From Caprella mutica (taxonomy: Eukaryota; Arthropoda; Malacostraca; Amphipoda; Caprellidae): a stretch of 64,000 nt of DNA. Under the pieces are notes generated by a model. It was not told the DNA's origin, did no database searches, and was given only the letters and a program-made list of their open reading frames with translations. The translations under genes and the position numbers were made by a program. Position 1 is the stretch's first letter; the number at the start of each line of letters is the position of its first letter. Shown in pieces: positions 24,540 through 39,154 of this stretch. The stretch is taken from positions 24 to 64,023 of the forward strand of contig CANNZV010003150.1 of NCBI GenBank assembly GCA_947561585.1. The letters run 5' to 3'.

Positions 24540-25520
24540 TGTTTAAATTTTCAGCCAAACATGATGCAAACAGTGTTGAGATATCGATGTCTAGTTAATA
24601 TAATACATTTAGTTCATCAGTAACAGGTTAAAAGTTTATGTCAATATATTCAGCCAAATATGATCTAATTATATGATCCAATTATTACCATTTTGAAATG
24701 AAAAAAAATAATACTACAGGTTGAATACAGAGACCAATGAGGTGAAACTATGAGGAAAAATTAAAAAGTTCTTGTACCACTTGAATCTGTATTTAATTAA
24801 ATAATGAACACATGACAAACATAAATTACTAGAGAATATTGAAGTATGGGGGGGGGGGGGGGAAGCTACATGTGAACTCATCTAAATATTAAGAGATTTA
24901 CTAAAGTAACATAATATGAACATTCTTAGTCAGTTCTAGCTAGGTAAAGTGTTGGAATGTTTAGATTGCACACACGCAGTATTCAAATCAATAAAATGAT
25001 TAAGTGAAATCACTTGGATTAGCTTCACCAAGCCGTCTTTGTGTGTAATTGTTAACAGCATTACTGTTACTCATAATTATTTTTACTTTCCCAGTTTTCC
25101 TTATTTGCTTTGCGTACAACTGGAATAAAAAATGAACCAAAACAAAAACCGGCATAAAAATACAAGAATCTGAGGCACAAACAATGTGCTGAAAACTATG
25201 CAAAACTAATCTTCGGTGTTTCTCATACAGATGACAACGGCAAGTAAAAGATAGTTCTAACTAACGTCTAATGACGTAATGTAAACGTTTATGAACCAGC
25301 CAGATGATAAACTATTTTTGAACTCACTTTTAAAGACTAAAAAACGATGGCATGTGTGGGAGTTCCTGACGAGTTTTAAGCAAACGTTTAAAATAGTTCT
25401 CAAGCGAATATCTTTTATCTCCTACAAATGATCAAGCCAATGAATCGCAGAGTAGTATAGTAGTGTTGTCCTTGCCAGATCTGAACATGAGGCGATACAT
25501 CTGAAAGAAGAAAGTACTTA
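24540..25520. other. Non-coding stretch with a 15-G run
   Basis: No gene is supported. A homopolymer of 15 G at 24848-24862 is striking in such AT-rich DNA; its exact length is unreliable in any assembly. Confidence 0.55.
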
Positions 25521-28500
25521 TAGAGAATGATGGTACAGACACTTTGTTAAGAGAGAAAATGATGGTACAGACACCTTGCCAGAGATTGAATGACAATACA
25601 GACACTTTGTTAAGAGAGAGAATGATGGTACAGACACCTTGCCAGAGATTGAATGACAATACAGACACTTTGTTAAGAGAGAGAATGATGGTACAGCCAC
25701 CTTGTTAGAGAGAAAATGATGATACAGACACTTTGTTAAGAGAGAGAATGATGGTACAGACACTTTGTTAAGAGAGAAAACGATGGTACAGACACCTTGT
25801 TAAGAGAGAAAACGATGGTACAGACACCTTGTTAGAGAGAGAATGATGGTACAGACACCTTATTAGAGAGAAAATGATGGTACAGACACCTTGTTAGAGA
25901 GAAAATGATGGTACAGACACTTTGTTAAGAGAGAAAATGATGGTACAGACACCTTGCCAGAGATTGAATGACAATACAGACACTTTGTTAAGAGAGAAAA
26001 TGATGGTAAACACCTTGCCAGAGATTGAATGACAATACAAACACTTTGTTAAGAGAGAAAATGATGGTACAGACACCTTGTTAGAGAGAGAATGATGGTA
26101 CAGACACTTTGTTAAGAGAGAGAATGAAGGTACAGACACTTTGTTAAGAGAGAATGATGATACAGACACCTTGCCAGAGATTGAATGACAATACAGACAC
26201 TTTGTTAAGAGAGAGAATGATGATATAGGCACCTTGCCAGAGATTGAATGACAATACAGACACTTTGTTAAGAGAGAGAATGATGATACAGACACCTTGC
26301 CAGAGATTGAATGACAATACAGACACTTTGTTAGAGAGAAAATGATGATACAGACACCTTGTTAGAGAGAGAATGATGGTACAGACACTTTGTTAAGAGA
26401 GAAAATGATGATACAGACACCTTGTTAGAGAGAATGATGATACAGACACCTTGCCAGAGATTGAATGACAATACAGACACTTTGTTAAGAGAGAGAATGA
26501 TGGTACAGACACCTTGTTAGAGAGAGAATGATGGTACAGACACCTTGTTAGAGAGAGAATGATGGTACAGACACTTTGTTAAGAGAGAAAATGATGGTAC
26601 AGACACCTTGCCAGAGATTGAATAACAATACAGACACTTTGTTAAGAGAGAGAATGATGATACAGACACCTTGCCAGAGATTGAATGACAATAAAGACAC
26701 TTTGTTAAGAGAGAGAATGATGATACAGACACCTTGTCAGAGATTGAATGACAATACAGACACTTTGTTAAGAGAGAGAATGATGATACAGACACCTTGC
26801 CAGAGATTGAATGACAATACAGACACTTTGTTAAGAGAGAGAATGATGGTACAGACACTTTGTTAGAGAGAATGATGATATAGACACCTTGCCAGAGATT
26901 GAATGACAATACAGACACTTTGTTAAGAGAGAAAATGATGATACAGACACCTCGTTAGAGAGAGAATGACAATACAGACACTTTGTTAAGAGAGAGAATG
27001 ATGGTACAGACACCTTGTTAGAGAGAGAATGATGGTACAGACACTTTGTTAAGAGAGAAAATGATGATACAGACACCTTGTTAGAGAGAGAATGATGGTA
27101 CAGACACTTTGTTAAGAGAGAGAATGATGGTACAGACATCTTGTTAAGAGAGAGAATGATGGTACAGACACCTTGTTAAGAGAGAGAATGATGGTACAGA
27201 CACTTTGTTAAGAGAGAAAATGATGGTACAGACACTTTGTTAAGAGAGAAAATGATGATACAGACACTTTGTTAGAGAGAATGATGATACAGACACTTTG
27301 TTAAGAGAGAGGATGATGGTACAGACACTTTGTTAGAGAGAATGATGATACAGACACTTTGTTAAGAGAGAGGATGATGGTACAGACACTTAGTTAGAGA
27401 GAAAATGATGATAGAGACACCTTGTTAGAGAAAATGATGGTACAGACACTTTGTTAAGAGAGAAAATGATGATACAGACACCTTGCCAGAGATTGAATGA
27501 CAATACAGAAACTTTGTTAAGAGAGAGAATGATGGTACAGACACCTTGTTAGAGAGAGAATGATGGTACAGACACTTTGTAAAGAGAGAAAATGACAATA
27601 CAGACACCTTGCCAGAGATTGAATGACAATACAGACACTTTGTTAAGAGAGAGAATGATGGTACAGACACCTTGTTAGAGAGAGAATGATGGTACAGACA
27701 CTTTGTTAAGAGAGAAAATGATGGTACAGACACCTTGCCAGAGATTGAATAACAATACAGACACTTTGTTAAGAGAGAGAATGATGATACAGACACCTTG
27801 CCAGAGATTGAATGACAATAAAGACACTTTGTTAAGAGAGAGAATGATGATACAGACACCTTGTCAGAGATTGAATGACAATACAGACACTTTGTTAAGA
27901 GAGAGAATGATGATACAGACACCTTGCCAGAGATTGAATGACAATACAGACACTTTGTTAAGAGAGAGAATGATGGTACAGACACTTTGTTAGAGAGAAT
28001 GATGATATAGACACCTTGCCAGAGATTGAATGACAATACAGACACTTTGTTAAGAGAGAAAATGATGATACAGACACCTCGTTAGAGAGAGAATGACAAT
28101 ACAGACACTTTGTTAAGAGAGAGAATGATGGTACAGACACCTTGTTAGAGAGAGAATGATGGTACAGACACTTTGTTAAGAGAGAAAATGATGATACAGA
28201 CACCTTGTTAGAGAGAGAATGATGGTACAGACACTTTGTTAAGAGAGAGAATGATGGTACAGACATCTTGTTAAGAGAGAGAATGATGGTACAGACACCT
28301 TGTTAAGAGAGAGAATGATGGTACAGACACTTTGTTAAGAGAGAAAATGATGGTACAGACACTTTGTTAAGAGAGAAAATGATGATACAGACACTTTGTT
28401 AGAGAGAATGATGATACAGACACTTTGTTAAGAGAGAGGATGATGGTACAGACACTTTGTTAGAGAGAATGATGATACAGACACTTTGTTAGAGAGAATG

Positions 28501-29200
28501 ATGATACAGACACTTTGTTAAGAGAGAGGATGATGGTACAGACACTTTGTTAGAGAGAATGATGGTACAGACACTTAGTTAGAGAGAAAATGATGATAGA
28601 GACACCTTGTTAGAGAAAATGATGGTACAGACACTTTGTTAAGAGAGAAAATGATGATACAGACACCTTGCCAGAGATTGAATGACAATACAGAAACTTT
28701 GTTAAGAGAGAGAATGATGGTACAGACACCTTGTTAGAGAGAGAATGATGGTACAGACACTTTGTAAAGAGAGAAAATGACAATACAGACACCTTGCCAG
28801 AGATTGAATGACAATACAGACACTTTGTTAAGAGAGAGAATGATGGTACAGACACCTTGTTAGAGAGAGAATGATGGTACAGACACTTTGTTAAGAGAGA
28901 AAATGATGATACAGACACCTTGCCAGAGACTGAATGACAATACAGACACTTTGTTAAGAGAGAGAATGATGGTACAGACACCTTGTTAGGAAGAGAATGA
29001 TGGTACAGACACCTTGTTAGAGAGAGAATGATGATACAGACACTTTGTTAAGAGAGAGAATGATGGTACAGACACCTTGTTAGAGAGAGAGAATGATGGT
29101 ACAGACACTTTGTTAAGAGAGAAAATGATGATACAGACACCTTGCCAGAGACTGAATGACAATACAGACACTTTGTTAAGAGAGAGAATGATGGTACAGT
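25521..29200. repeat. 31/32-bp minisatellite, left block
   Basis: The basic unit is TTAGAGAGAGAATGATGGTA followed by CAGACACCTTG. A diverged partner unit with CCAGAGATTGAATGACAATA alternates with it, making a 63-bp higher-order period (21 codons). This explains the long minus-strand frames rich in SVSSFSLLTKCLYCHSISGK, which are not genes. A 1,127-bp shift reproduces about 26576-27139 at 27703-28266, and part of 27425-28045 recurs about 1,185 bp on. The strand is rich in GAGAG words. Confidence 0.95.
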
Positions 29201-29562
29201 CACAAGGAGTCACAAGGATAAAGGGACCATCAAAAGGCACAATATGCCCATCCAAGGATGGCCCCTGTACACAGCCAGCTGTGCGCTCGACGTTGGGTTA
29301 ACAACGGAGCAAGGTGAATCTCTCTCCACCACTTCCCACTTGGAACCTAAGCACTCCAAACCGTATTCCTAAACCTGACAAAGAAAGAACCTCCATCAGG
29401 CGTAGGAGCAAAGTTTGGGTACAATCATTAGCTCCAAGTTTTATCCTGGACTTGGTCAGTCAAACCCGCCAATCACAGCCACCTTCACAGGGCCGCCCAA
29501 AGGCAGTCCCTGAGACGGTGACAGAACGCAGGGTGTGACCTGATCTCTCTAGCCACGGAAAG
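29201..29562. other. Non-repeat island inside the minisatellite
   Basis: About 362 bp of GC-richer, non-tandem sequence splits the 31-bp array. It carries a plus-strand frame from 29314 (MNLSPPLPTWNLSTPNRIPK...) and on the minus strand a QLAVYRGHPWMG stretch. I recognise neither. A fragment of a retrotransposon inserted in the array is the simplest reading, but no termini or target duplication are clear. Confidence 0.6.
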
Positions 29563-32500
29563 AAAGGATGATGGTACAGACACCTTGCCAGAGATTGAAT
29601 AACAATACAGACACTTTGTTAAGAGAGAGAATGATGGTACAGATACCTTGTTAGAGAGAATGATGGTACAGACACCTTGCCAGAGATTGAATGACAATAC
29701 AGACACTTTGTTAAGAGAGAGAATGATGGTACAGACACTTTGTTAAGAGAGAGAATGATGGTACAGACACTTTGTTGAGAGAGAGATTGATGGTACAGAC
29801 ACTTTGTTAAGAGAGAAAATGATGGTACAGACACCTTGTTAGAGAGAATGATGGTACAGACACCTTGCCAGAGATTGAATGACAATACAGACACTTTGTA
29901 AGAGAGATAATGATGGTACAGACACCTTGTTAGAGAGAGAATGATGGTACAGACACCTTGTTAGAGAGAGAATGATGATACAGACACCTTGTTAGAGAGA
30001 GAATGATGGTACAGACACCTTGTTAGAGAGAGGATGATGGTACAGACACTTTGTTGAGAGAGAAAATGATGGTACAGACACTTTGTTGAGAGAGAAAATG
30101 ATGATACAGACACCTTGCCAGAGATTGAATGACAATACAGACACTTTGTTAAGAGAGAGAATGATGGTACAGACACTTTGTTAAGAGAGAGAATGATGGT
30201 ACATACACCTTGTTAGAGAGAAAATGATGATACAGACACCTTGCCAGAGATTGAATGACAATACAGACACTTTGTTAAGAGAGAGAATGATGGTACAGAC
30301 ACCTTGTTAGAGAGAGAATGATGGTACAGACACTTTGTTAGAGAGAAAATGATAATACAGACACCTTGCCAGAGATTGAATGACAATACAGACACTTTGT
30401 TAAGAGAGAATGATGGTAAAGACACCTTGTTAGAGAGAAATAATGGTACAGACACTTGGTTAGAGAGAGAATGATGGTAAAGACACCTTGTTAGAGAGAA
30501 ATAATGGTACAGACACTTGGTTAGAGAGAAATAATGGTACAGACACTTGGTTAGAGAGAGAATGATGGTACAGACACCTTGTTAGAGAGAGAATGATGGT
30601 ACAGACACCTTGTTAGAGAGAGGATGATGGTACAGACACCTTGTTAGAGAGGGGATGATGGTACAGACACCTTGTTAGAGAGAGGATGATGGTACAGACA
30701 CCTTGTTAGAGAGAGGATGATGGTACAGACACCTTGTTAGAGAGAGGATGATGGAAGAGACACCTTGTTAGAGAGAGGATGATGGTACAGACACCTTGTT
30801 AGAGAGAGAATGATGGTACAGACACCTTGTTAGAGAGAATGATGGTACATACACCTTGTTAGAGAGAGAATGATGGTACATACACCATGTTAGAGAGAGA
30901 ATGATGATACAGACACCTTCTAGAGAGAATGATGGTACGAACACCTTGTTATAGAGAGAATGATGGTACAGACACCTTGCCAGAGATTGAATGACAATAC
31001 AGACACCTTGTTAGAGAGAATGATGGTACAGACACCTTGTTAGAGAGAACGATGGTACAGACACCTTGTTAGAGAGAATGATGGTACAGACACCTTGTTA
31101 GAGAGAATGATGGTACAGACACCTTGTTAGAGAGAATGATGGTACAGACACCTTGTTAGAGAGAATGATGGTACAGACAACTTGTTAAAGAGAGAATGAT
31201 GGTACAGACACCTTGCTAGAGAGAAAATGATGGTACAAACACCTTGTTAGAGAGAGGTAGCTATGGTACAGACACCTTGTTAGAGAGAATGATGTTAAAG
31301 ACACCTTGTTAGAGAGAGAATGATGGTACAAACACCTTGTTAGAGAGGATGATGGTACAGACACCTTGTTAGAGAGAGGATGATGGTACAGACACCTTGT
31401 TAGAGAGAGGATGATGGAAGAGACACCTTGTTAGAGAGAGGATGATGGTACACACACTTTGTTAGAGAGAGAATGATGGTACAGACACCTTATTAGAGAG
31501 AGAATGAGTTTACAGACACCTTAGAGAGAGAATGATGGTACAGACACCTTGTTAGAGAGAGAATGATATTAGCTACAGACACCTTGTTAGAGAGAGAATG
31601 ATGGTACAGACACCTTATTAGAGAGAGAATGATGGTTCAGACACCTTATTAGAGAGAGAATGAGTTTCAGACACCTTATTAGAGAGAGAATGATGGTACA
31701 GACACCTTATTAGAGAGAGAATGATGGTACAGAAACCTTATTAGAGAGAGAATGATGGTACAGACACCTTGTTAGAGAGAGAATGATGGTAGCTACAGAC
31801 ACCTTGTTAGAGAGAGAATGATGGTTCAGACACCTTATTAGAGAGAGAATGATGGTACAGACACCTTGTTAGAGAGAGAATGATGGAAGCTAATTACACC
31901 TTGTTAGAAAGAGAATGATGGTACAGACACCTTTATAGAGAGAGAATGATCGTACAGACACCTTGTTAGAGAGAGAATGATCGTACAGACACCTTATTAG
32001 AGAGAATGATGGTAAAGACACCTTGTTAGAGAGAGAATGATGGTACAAACACCTTGTTAGAGAGGATGATGGTACAGACACCTTATTAGAGATAATGATG
32101 GTACAGACACCTTGTTAGAGAGAATGATGGTACAGACACCTTGTTAGAGAGAATGATGGTACAGACACCTTGTTAGAGAGAATGATGGTACAGACACCTT
32201 GTTAGAGAGAATGATGGTACAGACACCTTGCCAGAGATTGAATGACAATACAGACACTTTGTTAAGAGAGAGAATGATGGTACAAACACCTTGTTAGAGA
32301 GAGGATGATGGTACAGACACCTTGTTAGAGAGAGGATGATGGTACAGACACCTTGTTAGCGAGAGGATGATGGTACAGACACCTTGTTAGAGAGAGGATG
32401 ATGGTACAGACACCTTGTTAGAGAGAGGATGATGGAAGAGACACCTTGTTAGAGAGAGAATGATGGTACAGACACCTTGTTAGAGAGAATGATGGTACAT

Positions 32501-35500
32501 ACACATTGTTAGAGAGAGAATGATGGTACATACACCATGTTAGAGAGAGGATGATGGTACAGACACCTTGTTAGAGAGAGGATGATGGTACAGACACCTT
32601 GTTAGCGAGAGGATGATGGTACAGACACCTTGTTAGAGAGAGGATGATGGTACAGACACCTTGTTAGAGAGAGGATGATGGAAGAGACACCTTGTTAGAG
32701 AGAGAATGATGGTACAGACACCTTGTTAGAGAGAATGATGGTACATACACCTTGTTAGAGAGAGAATGATGGTACATACACCATGTTAGAGAGAGAATGA
32801 TGATACAGACACCTTCTAGAGAGAATGATGGTACGAACACCTTGTTATAGAGAGAATGATGGTACAGACACCTTGCCAGAGATTGAATGACAATACAGAC
32901 ACCTTGTTAGAGAGAATGATGGTACAGACACCTTGTTAGAGAGAACGATGGTACAGACACCTTGTTAGAGAGAATGATGGTACAGACACCTTGTTAGAGA
33001 GAATGATGGTACAGACACCTTGTTAGAGAGAATGATGGTACAGACACCTTGTTAGAGAGAATGATGGTACAGACAACTTGTTAAAGAGAGAATGATGGTA
33101 CAGACACCTTGCTAGAGAGAAAATGATGGTACAAACACCTTGTTAGAGAGAGGTAGCTATGGTACAGACACCTTGTTAGAGAGAATGATGTTAAAGACAC
33201 CTTGTTAGAGAGAGAATGATGGTACAAACACCTTGTTAGAGAGGATGATGGTACAGACACCTTGTTAGAGAGAGGATGATGGTACAGACACCTTGTTAGA
33301 GAGAGGATGATGGAAGAGACACCTTGTTAGAGAGAGGATGATGGTACACACACTTTGTTAGAGAGAGAATGATGGTACAGACACCTTATTAGAGAGAGAA
33401 TGAGTTTACAGACACCTTAGAGAGAGAATGATGGTACAGACACCTTGTTAGAGAGAGAATGATATTAGCTACAGACACCTTGTTAGAGAGAGAATGATGG
33501 TACAGACACCTTATTAGAGAGAGAATGATGGTTCAGACACCTTATTAGAGAGAGAATGAGTTTCAGACACCTTATTAGAGAGAGAATGATGGTACAGACA
33601 CCTTATTAGAGAGAGAATGATGGTACAGAAACCTTATTAGAGAGAGAATGATGGTACAGACACCTTGTTAGAGAGAGAATGATGGTAGCTACAGACACCT
33701 TGTTAGAGAGAGAATGATGGTTCAGACACCTTATTAGAGAGAGAATGATGGTACAGACACCTTGTTAGAGAGAGAATGATGGAAGCTAATTACACCTTGT
33801 TAGAAAGAGAATGATGGTACAGACACCTTTATAGAGAGAGAATGATCGTACAGACACCTTGTTAGAGAGAGAATGATCGTACAGACACCTTATTAGAGAG
33901 AATGATGGTAAAGACACCTTGTTAGAGAGAGAATGATGGTACAAACACCTTGTTAGAGAGGATGATGGTACAGACACCTTATTAGAGATAATGATGGTAC
34001 AGACACCTTGTTAGAGAGAATGATGGTACAGACACCTTGTTAGAGAGAATGATGGTACAGACACCTTGTTAGAGAGAATGATGGTACAGACACCTTGTTA
34101 GAGAGAATGATGGTACAGACACCTTGCCAGAGATTGAATGACAATACAGACACTTTGTTAAGAGAGAGAATGATGGTACAAACACCTTGTTAGAGAGAGG
34201 ATGATGGTACAGACACCTTGTTAGAGAGAGGATGATGGTACAGACACCTTGTTAGCGAGAGGATGATGGTACAGACACCTTGTTAGAGAGAGGATGATGG
34301 TACAGACACCTTGTTAGAGAGAGGATGATGGAAGAGACACCTTGTTAGAGAGAGAATGATGGTACAGACACCTTGTTAGAGAGAATGATGGTACATACAC
34401 ATTGTTAGAGAGAGAATGATGGTACATACACCATGTTAGAGAGAGAATGATGATACAGACACCTTCTAGAGAGAATGATGGTACAAACACCTTGTTATAG
34501 AGAGAATGATGGTACAGACACCTTGCCAGAGATTGAATGACAATACAGACACCTTGTTAGAGAGAATGATGGTACAGACACCTTGTTAGAGAGAATGATG
34601 GTACAGACACCTTGTTAGAGAGAATGATGGTACAGACACCTTGTTGGAGAGAATGATGGTACAGACACCTTGTTAGAGAGAATGATGGTACAGACACCTT
34701 GTTAGAGAGAATGATGGTACAGACACCTTGTTAGAGAGAATGATGGTACAGACACCTTGTTAGAGAAAATGATGTTACAGACACCTTGTTAGAGAGAGAA
34801 TGATGGTACAGACACCTTGTTAGAGAGAGAATGATGGTACAAACACCTTGTTAGAGAGAGGTATGGTACAGACACCTTGTTAGAGAGAATGATGGTAAAG
34901 ACACCTTGTTAGAGAGAGAATGATGGTACAAACACCTTGTTAGAGAGGATGATGGTACAGACACCTAGTTAGAGAGAGGATGATGGTACAGACACCTTGT
35001 TAGAGAGAGGATGATGGAAGAGACACCTTGTTAGAGAGAGGATGATGGTACATACACTTTGTTAGAGAGAGAATGATGGTACAGACAACTTGTTAAAGAG
35101 AGAATGATGGTACAGACACCTTGCTAGAGAGAGAATGATGGTACAAACACCTTGTTAGAGAGAGGTATGGTACAGACACCTTGTTAGAGAGAATGATGGT
35201 AAAGACACCTTGTTAGAGAGAGAATGATGGTACAAACACCTTGTTAGAGAGGATGATGGTACAGACACCTTGTTAGAGAGAGGATGATGGTACAGACACC
35301 TTGTTAGAGAGAGGATGATGGAAGAGACACCTTGTTAGAGAGAGGATGATGGTACACACACTTTGTTAGAGAGAGAATGATGGTACAGACACCTTATTAG
35401 AGAGAGAATGAGTTTACAGACACCTTATTAGAGAGAGAATGATGGTACAGACACCTTGTTAGAGAGAGAATGATGGTAGCTACAGACACCTTGTTAGAGA

Positions 35501-36452
35501 GAATGATGGTACAGACACCTTGTTAAAGAGAGAATGATGGTACAGACACCTTGCTAGAGAGAGAAAATGATGTTACAGACACCTTGTTAGAGAGAGAATG
35601 TTGGTACAGACACCTTGTTAGAGAGAGAATGATGGTTCAAACACCTTGTTAAAGAGAGGTATGGTACAGACACCTTGTTAGAGAGAATGATGGTAAAGAC
35701 ACCTTGTTAGAGAGAGAATGATGGTACAAACACCTCGTTAGAGAGGATGATGGTACAGACACCTTGTTAGAGAGAGGATGATGGTACAGACACCTTGTTA
35801 GAGAGAGGATGATGGAAGAGACACCTTGTTAGAGAGAGGATGATGGTACATACACTTTGTTAGAGAGAGAATGATGGTACAGACACCTTATTAGAGAGAT
35901 AATGATGGTACATACACCTTATTTAGAGAGAATGATGGTACAGACACCTTATTAGAGAGAATGATGGTACCGCCCCCTTTTAGAGAGAGAATGATGGTAC
36001 AGACACCTTGTTAGAGAGATAATGATGGTACATACACCTTATTTAGAGAGAATGATGGTACAGACACCTTATTAGAGAGAATGATGGTACAGACACCTTG
36101 TTAGAGAGAGAATGATGGTACAGACACCTTATTGAAGATAATGATGGTACAGACACCTTATTAGAGATAATGATGGTACAGACACCTTATTAGAGAGAAT
36201 GATGGTACAGACACCTTATTAGAGAGAATGATGGTACAGACACCTTATTAGAGAGAATGATGGTACAGACACCTTGTTAGAGAGATAATGATGGTACTGA
36301 CACTTTGTTAGAGAGAGAATGATGACACAGACACCTTGTTAGAGAGATAATGATGGCACCGACACCTTATAAGAGAGAGAACTATGGTACAGACATTACA
36401 TTAGAGAGAGAATGATGGCACTAACTCTATGATAAAGAGGATGTGATGGTAA
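29563..36452. repeat. 31-bp minisatellite, right block
   Basis: The same family as the left block but more uniform: nearly all units are the simple GAGAGAATGATGGTACAGAC plus ACCTTGTTA type, with few CCAGAGATTGAATGACAATA partners. Blocks repeat with a 1,896-bp shift (for example 31890-32081 equals 33786-33977). Several units carry a 4-bp GCTA gain (31258, 31570, 31790, 35477). Units decay toward 36400-36452, the natural edge of the array. Confidence 0.95.
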
Positions 36453-39154
36453 ATAGTAGCTACTTTATAGGATGGAAGCTAACAATACCTAGACATACCT
36501 GTGATTTCAGGCTGTGCTCTAGTCTCATGAGGCAAGATATATCTTGGTCAGGATAGGTTGGAGAATACCAGCACCCACATAAGTATCAGGATTCAGGATT
36601 GAGATCAATTCATTCCAGGATCTGCATGTCTAAGTCTGTCACTTTGGTTTGAGGACCGCATTCTTCTCCGAGTAGGAACCTTTAAAATACAATGATATTA
36701 TTGAGCACGGCTGCAAGTGAAGAATATTAACAATGAAACCTAATATTGTGTAAAGGATTAATCTCAAAATAAATGGGATATAATCATGGTCATAGTGCAG
36801 TAGACCAGCTCCCAGTAATTAACAGCTGATTGAAGTGGTACCAAATATTGTTTTGGTTTGTAACAAATATTTAGAGCAACTTAGATCAGTTTATTGCAGT
36901 ATAGACAACATAAGCTGGCTCGATAAACTAAAGGCCATGATATTATCCTGATATGACATACCTAGAGCCTAGAAGAAATAAAATTGATAAAAATATTTTG
37001 ATAAAAATATTTCATTGTAATCATTTCATAAAGTTTTGATGTATTTACCTAGAGAAATTATTCTATAGAGTGAACAAGGAATCCCCAGTCACCTTTCATG
37101 TCCTATGGCTCAAAGAACGCGTTCGCAGTTAGGGGCAGAATGAGACAATCTCATGTTACAGTCACTGCACAAAACCTCCTGCATAATTCTCTGCAAGAAT
37201 AGCTACCTTCAGAATCATTTTCACTCTGAGCAAAAAGTCAGAACTTCAGGATAGTTGATAGAACACAGCACTCTGCACCTTCTTACTATTGAAGAGTTTC
37301 AGTGACTGCCATGGTGCTGATACAAAGTAGCTAGGTGTAGTTATGTAGGTCTGTATACCTAGCAGTCACAATCTGAAGATTATATAAGGAATTTATTAGT
37401 CACAGGAGCATAAAATCAATGAAACCTACCTATAACAACTAAGACGCAGTATTAACATATAAATAAATAATCAAATATATTGAAAATTTCAAAATGTAGT
37501 TATTTCTACTGTCAGCTTGGTGACCGGTATATTCCACCCCACTTTACGGGTTAGGTTTCTTTAGTTATAAATATTAGTCATTAATAATAGCTATTATATG
37601 TAATATTAGGTAGCTAACTTGCATTTTCACTGTATCAAATTAAACCTTTTGCTGGCTTATCACAAGCTTTAAAATTTTCACTACACATGTGATAAAACAG
37701 CAGAAGGAAAGGTTGTGTGAACGTATTTATCAGTTGAGGTATTTAGATTTCCAATCTCAAGCTGATTTTCTTCCTCATCTCCAACACAACAACGATATTA
37801 ATTGTAAGATGATGTTATACAGTATTGATGGTTATATTTATTCAATTTTGAATTTGGTAATTTAACTTTATGTAAAAAGTGGTGGTTTTTGACCAAGGGC
37901 TTTTTTACATTTTCTTAACCATGAAGTTTTTGATGGGGAGGGGAAATTAATGCACAGATGAGTGTGCATTAAAAGTAAGGTTAGAGGTTAGATTTTATCA
38001 TTTTACCCACAACACGGTAGGCAATTAACTGTCACACTATATTGGTGTGAGGGTTACTCTTAATTAAACTCCCTATGCTTTTAATTAGTGGTATAATGAT
38101 ATCAATCTAGAGATACAGAAATAGAATTTTAGTCCTACTCTATTCATTATTTATACATGTTTAAACATTAAATGAATATAATTAGATAATAAAAACTGTT
38201 ATAGTTATTATTTCATCTAAATTCAAAATTATGTAGCTAATTGCGAATAAATTATCCATAAAATGTATATAAAAATGAAAAATCTTCATCTTTCCATAAT
38301 TTTGATTTAATTAAAATAAATTGTAATACAATAAACTAGTGAAATAACATCAATCTATAAATAATCATATCGGTGAACGCTAAAGATCCTTTAACGATTT
38401 ATAGTATTCAATTAGCTACATTTAACATTTATCTATATCTTATAGTTTATTAACAATGCAAATGAATATTTTGCACAATACACCAAAACATGTCATCATA
38501 ATATATCAGTGTAAGTAGTGATGGGACGATACCAAGATTTTTAACGATTCCGATTCTATCCAAATGTACCGATTCTGTACTCAATTTTGAAAAGTTTGGT
38601 CCAAACATTTGTTCCGAACCAAACATTTAGTCCGAACAATTTGTATGCTAACCTCGGATTTTTAGGTACATATTTTATATTTAAAAAAGAAGTGAACTAC
38701 AGTCTACACATTTATATAGTCGGCCCTTTTACTATGATAAAATTGAGTATTGAGTATTTATTGTCACCCAAATGAGCATTGTCACAGGGGTGGAATATAT
38801 CTGGGGTGGAATATACCTAGAACCTTCAGCTTAGCTACCATAATATATTTACGGAGATGCATTTTTGGAGCAACTGTTAGATAAGTTTAGGAGAATGTGG
38901 AAAGGATAGTGGTGGTTAAGGTTTTTTGGGCAACTGACCTCCTGTGATCTCTTACTATTTTCACCTGCCAGTGTGCTTCATTACTTAACCATGTCCTGTC
39001 CCAAGTTATAGAGCAAAAAAAAAAGACGAATGGCAAAATGTCAAAGTAGAATTAACATGTTTGATTAAAGTCCAACTCCATGCCTCCTGTGAACAAAAAA
39101 ATTAAGAAAAAGGGCATTACACAGATTCAAAATACATGAAAATAAACTTTCAAA
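36453..39154. other. AT-rich non-coding stretch
   Basis: No gene is supported. On the minus strand a CAG|GTATGT donor-like site lies near 36500, but the sequence before it has no long frame. Nothing else is recognisable. Confidence 0.45.

Noticed and set aside
14541..29215. GAGTCACAAGGA at the ends of both the 32-bp array and the left 31-bp block
   Set aside because: A shared 12-mer is expected by chance many times within 64 kb.
25432..30455. Long minus-strand ORFs with SVSSFSLLTKCLYCHSISGK repeats and plus-strand ORFs such as 26576-26866
   Set aside because: They follow the 63-bp higher-order period of the minisatellite, are open on both strands and copy exactly with array duplications. 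They are satellite artefacts.
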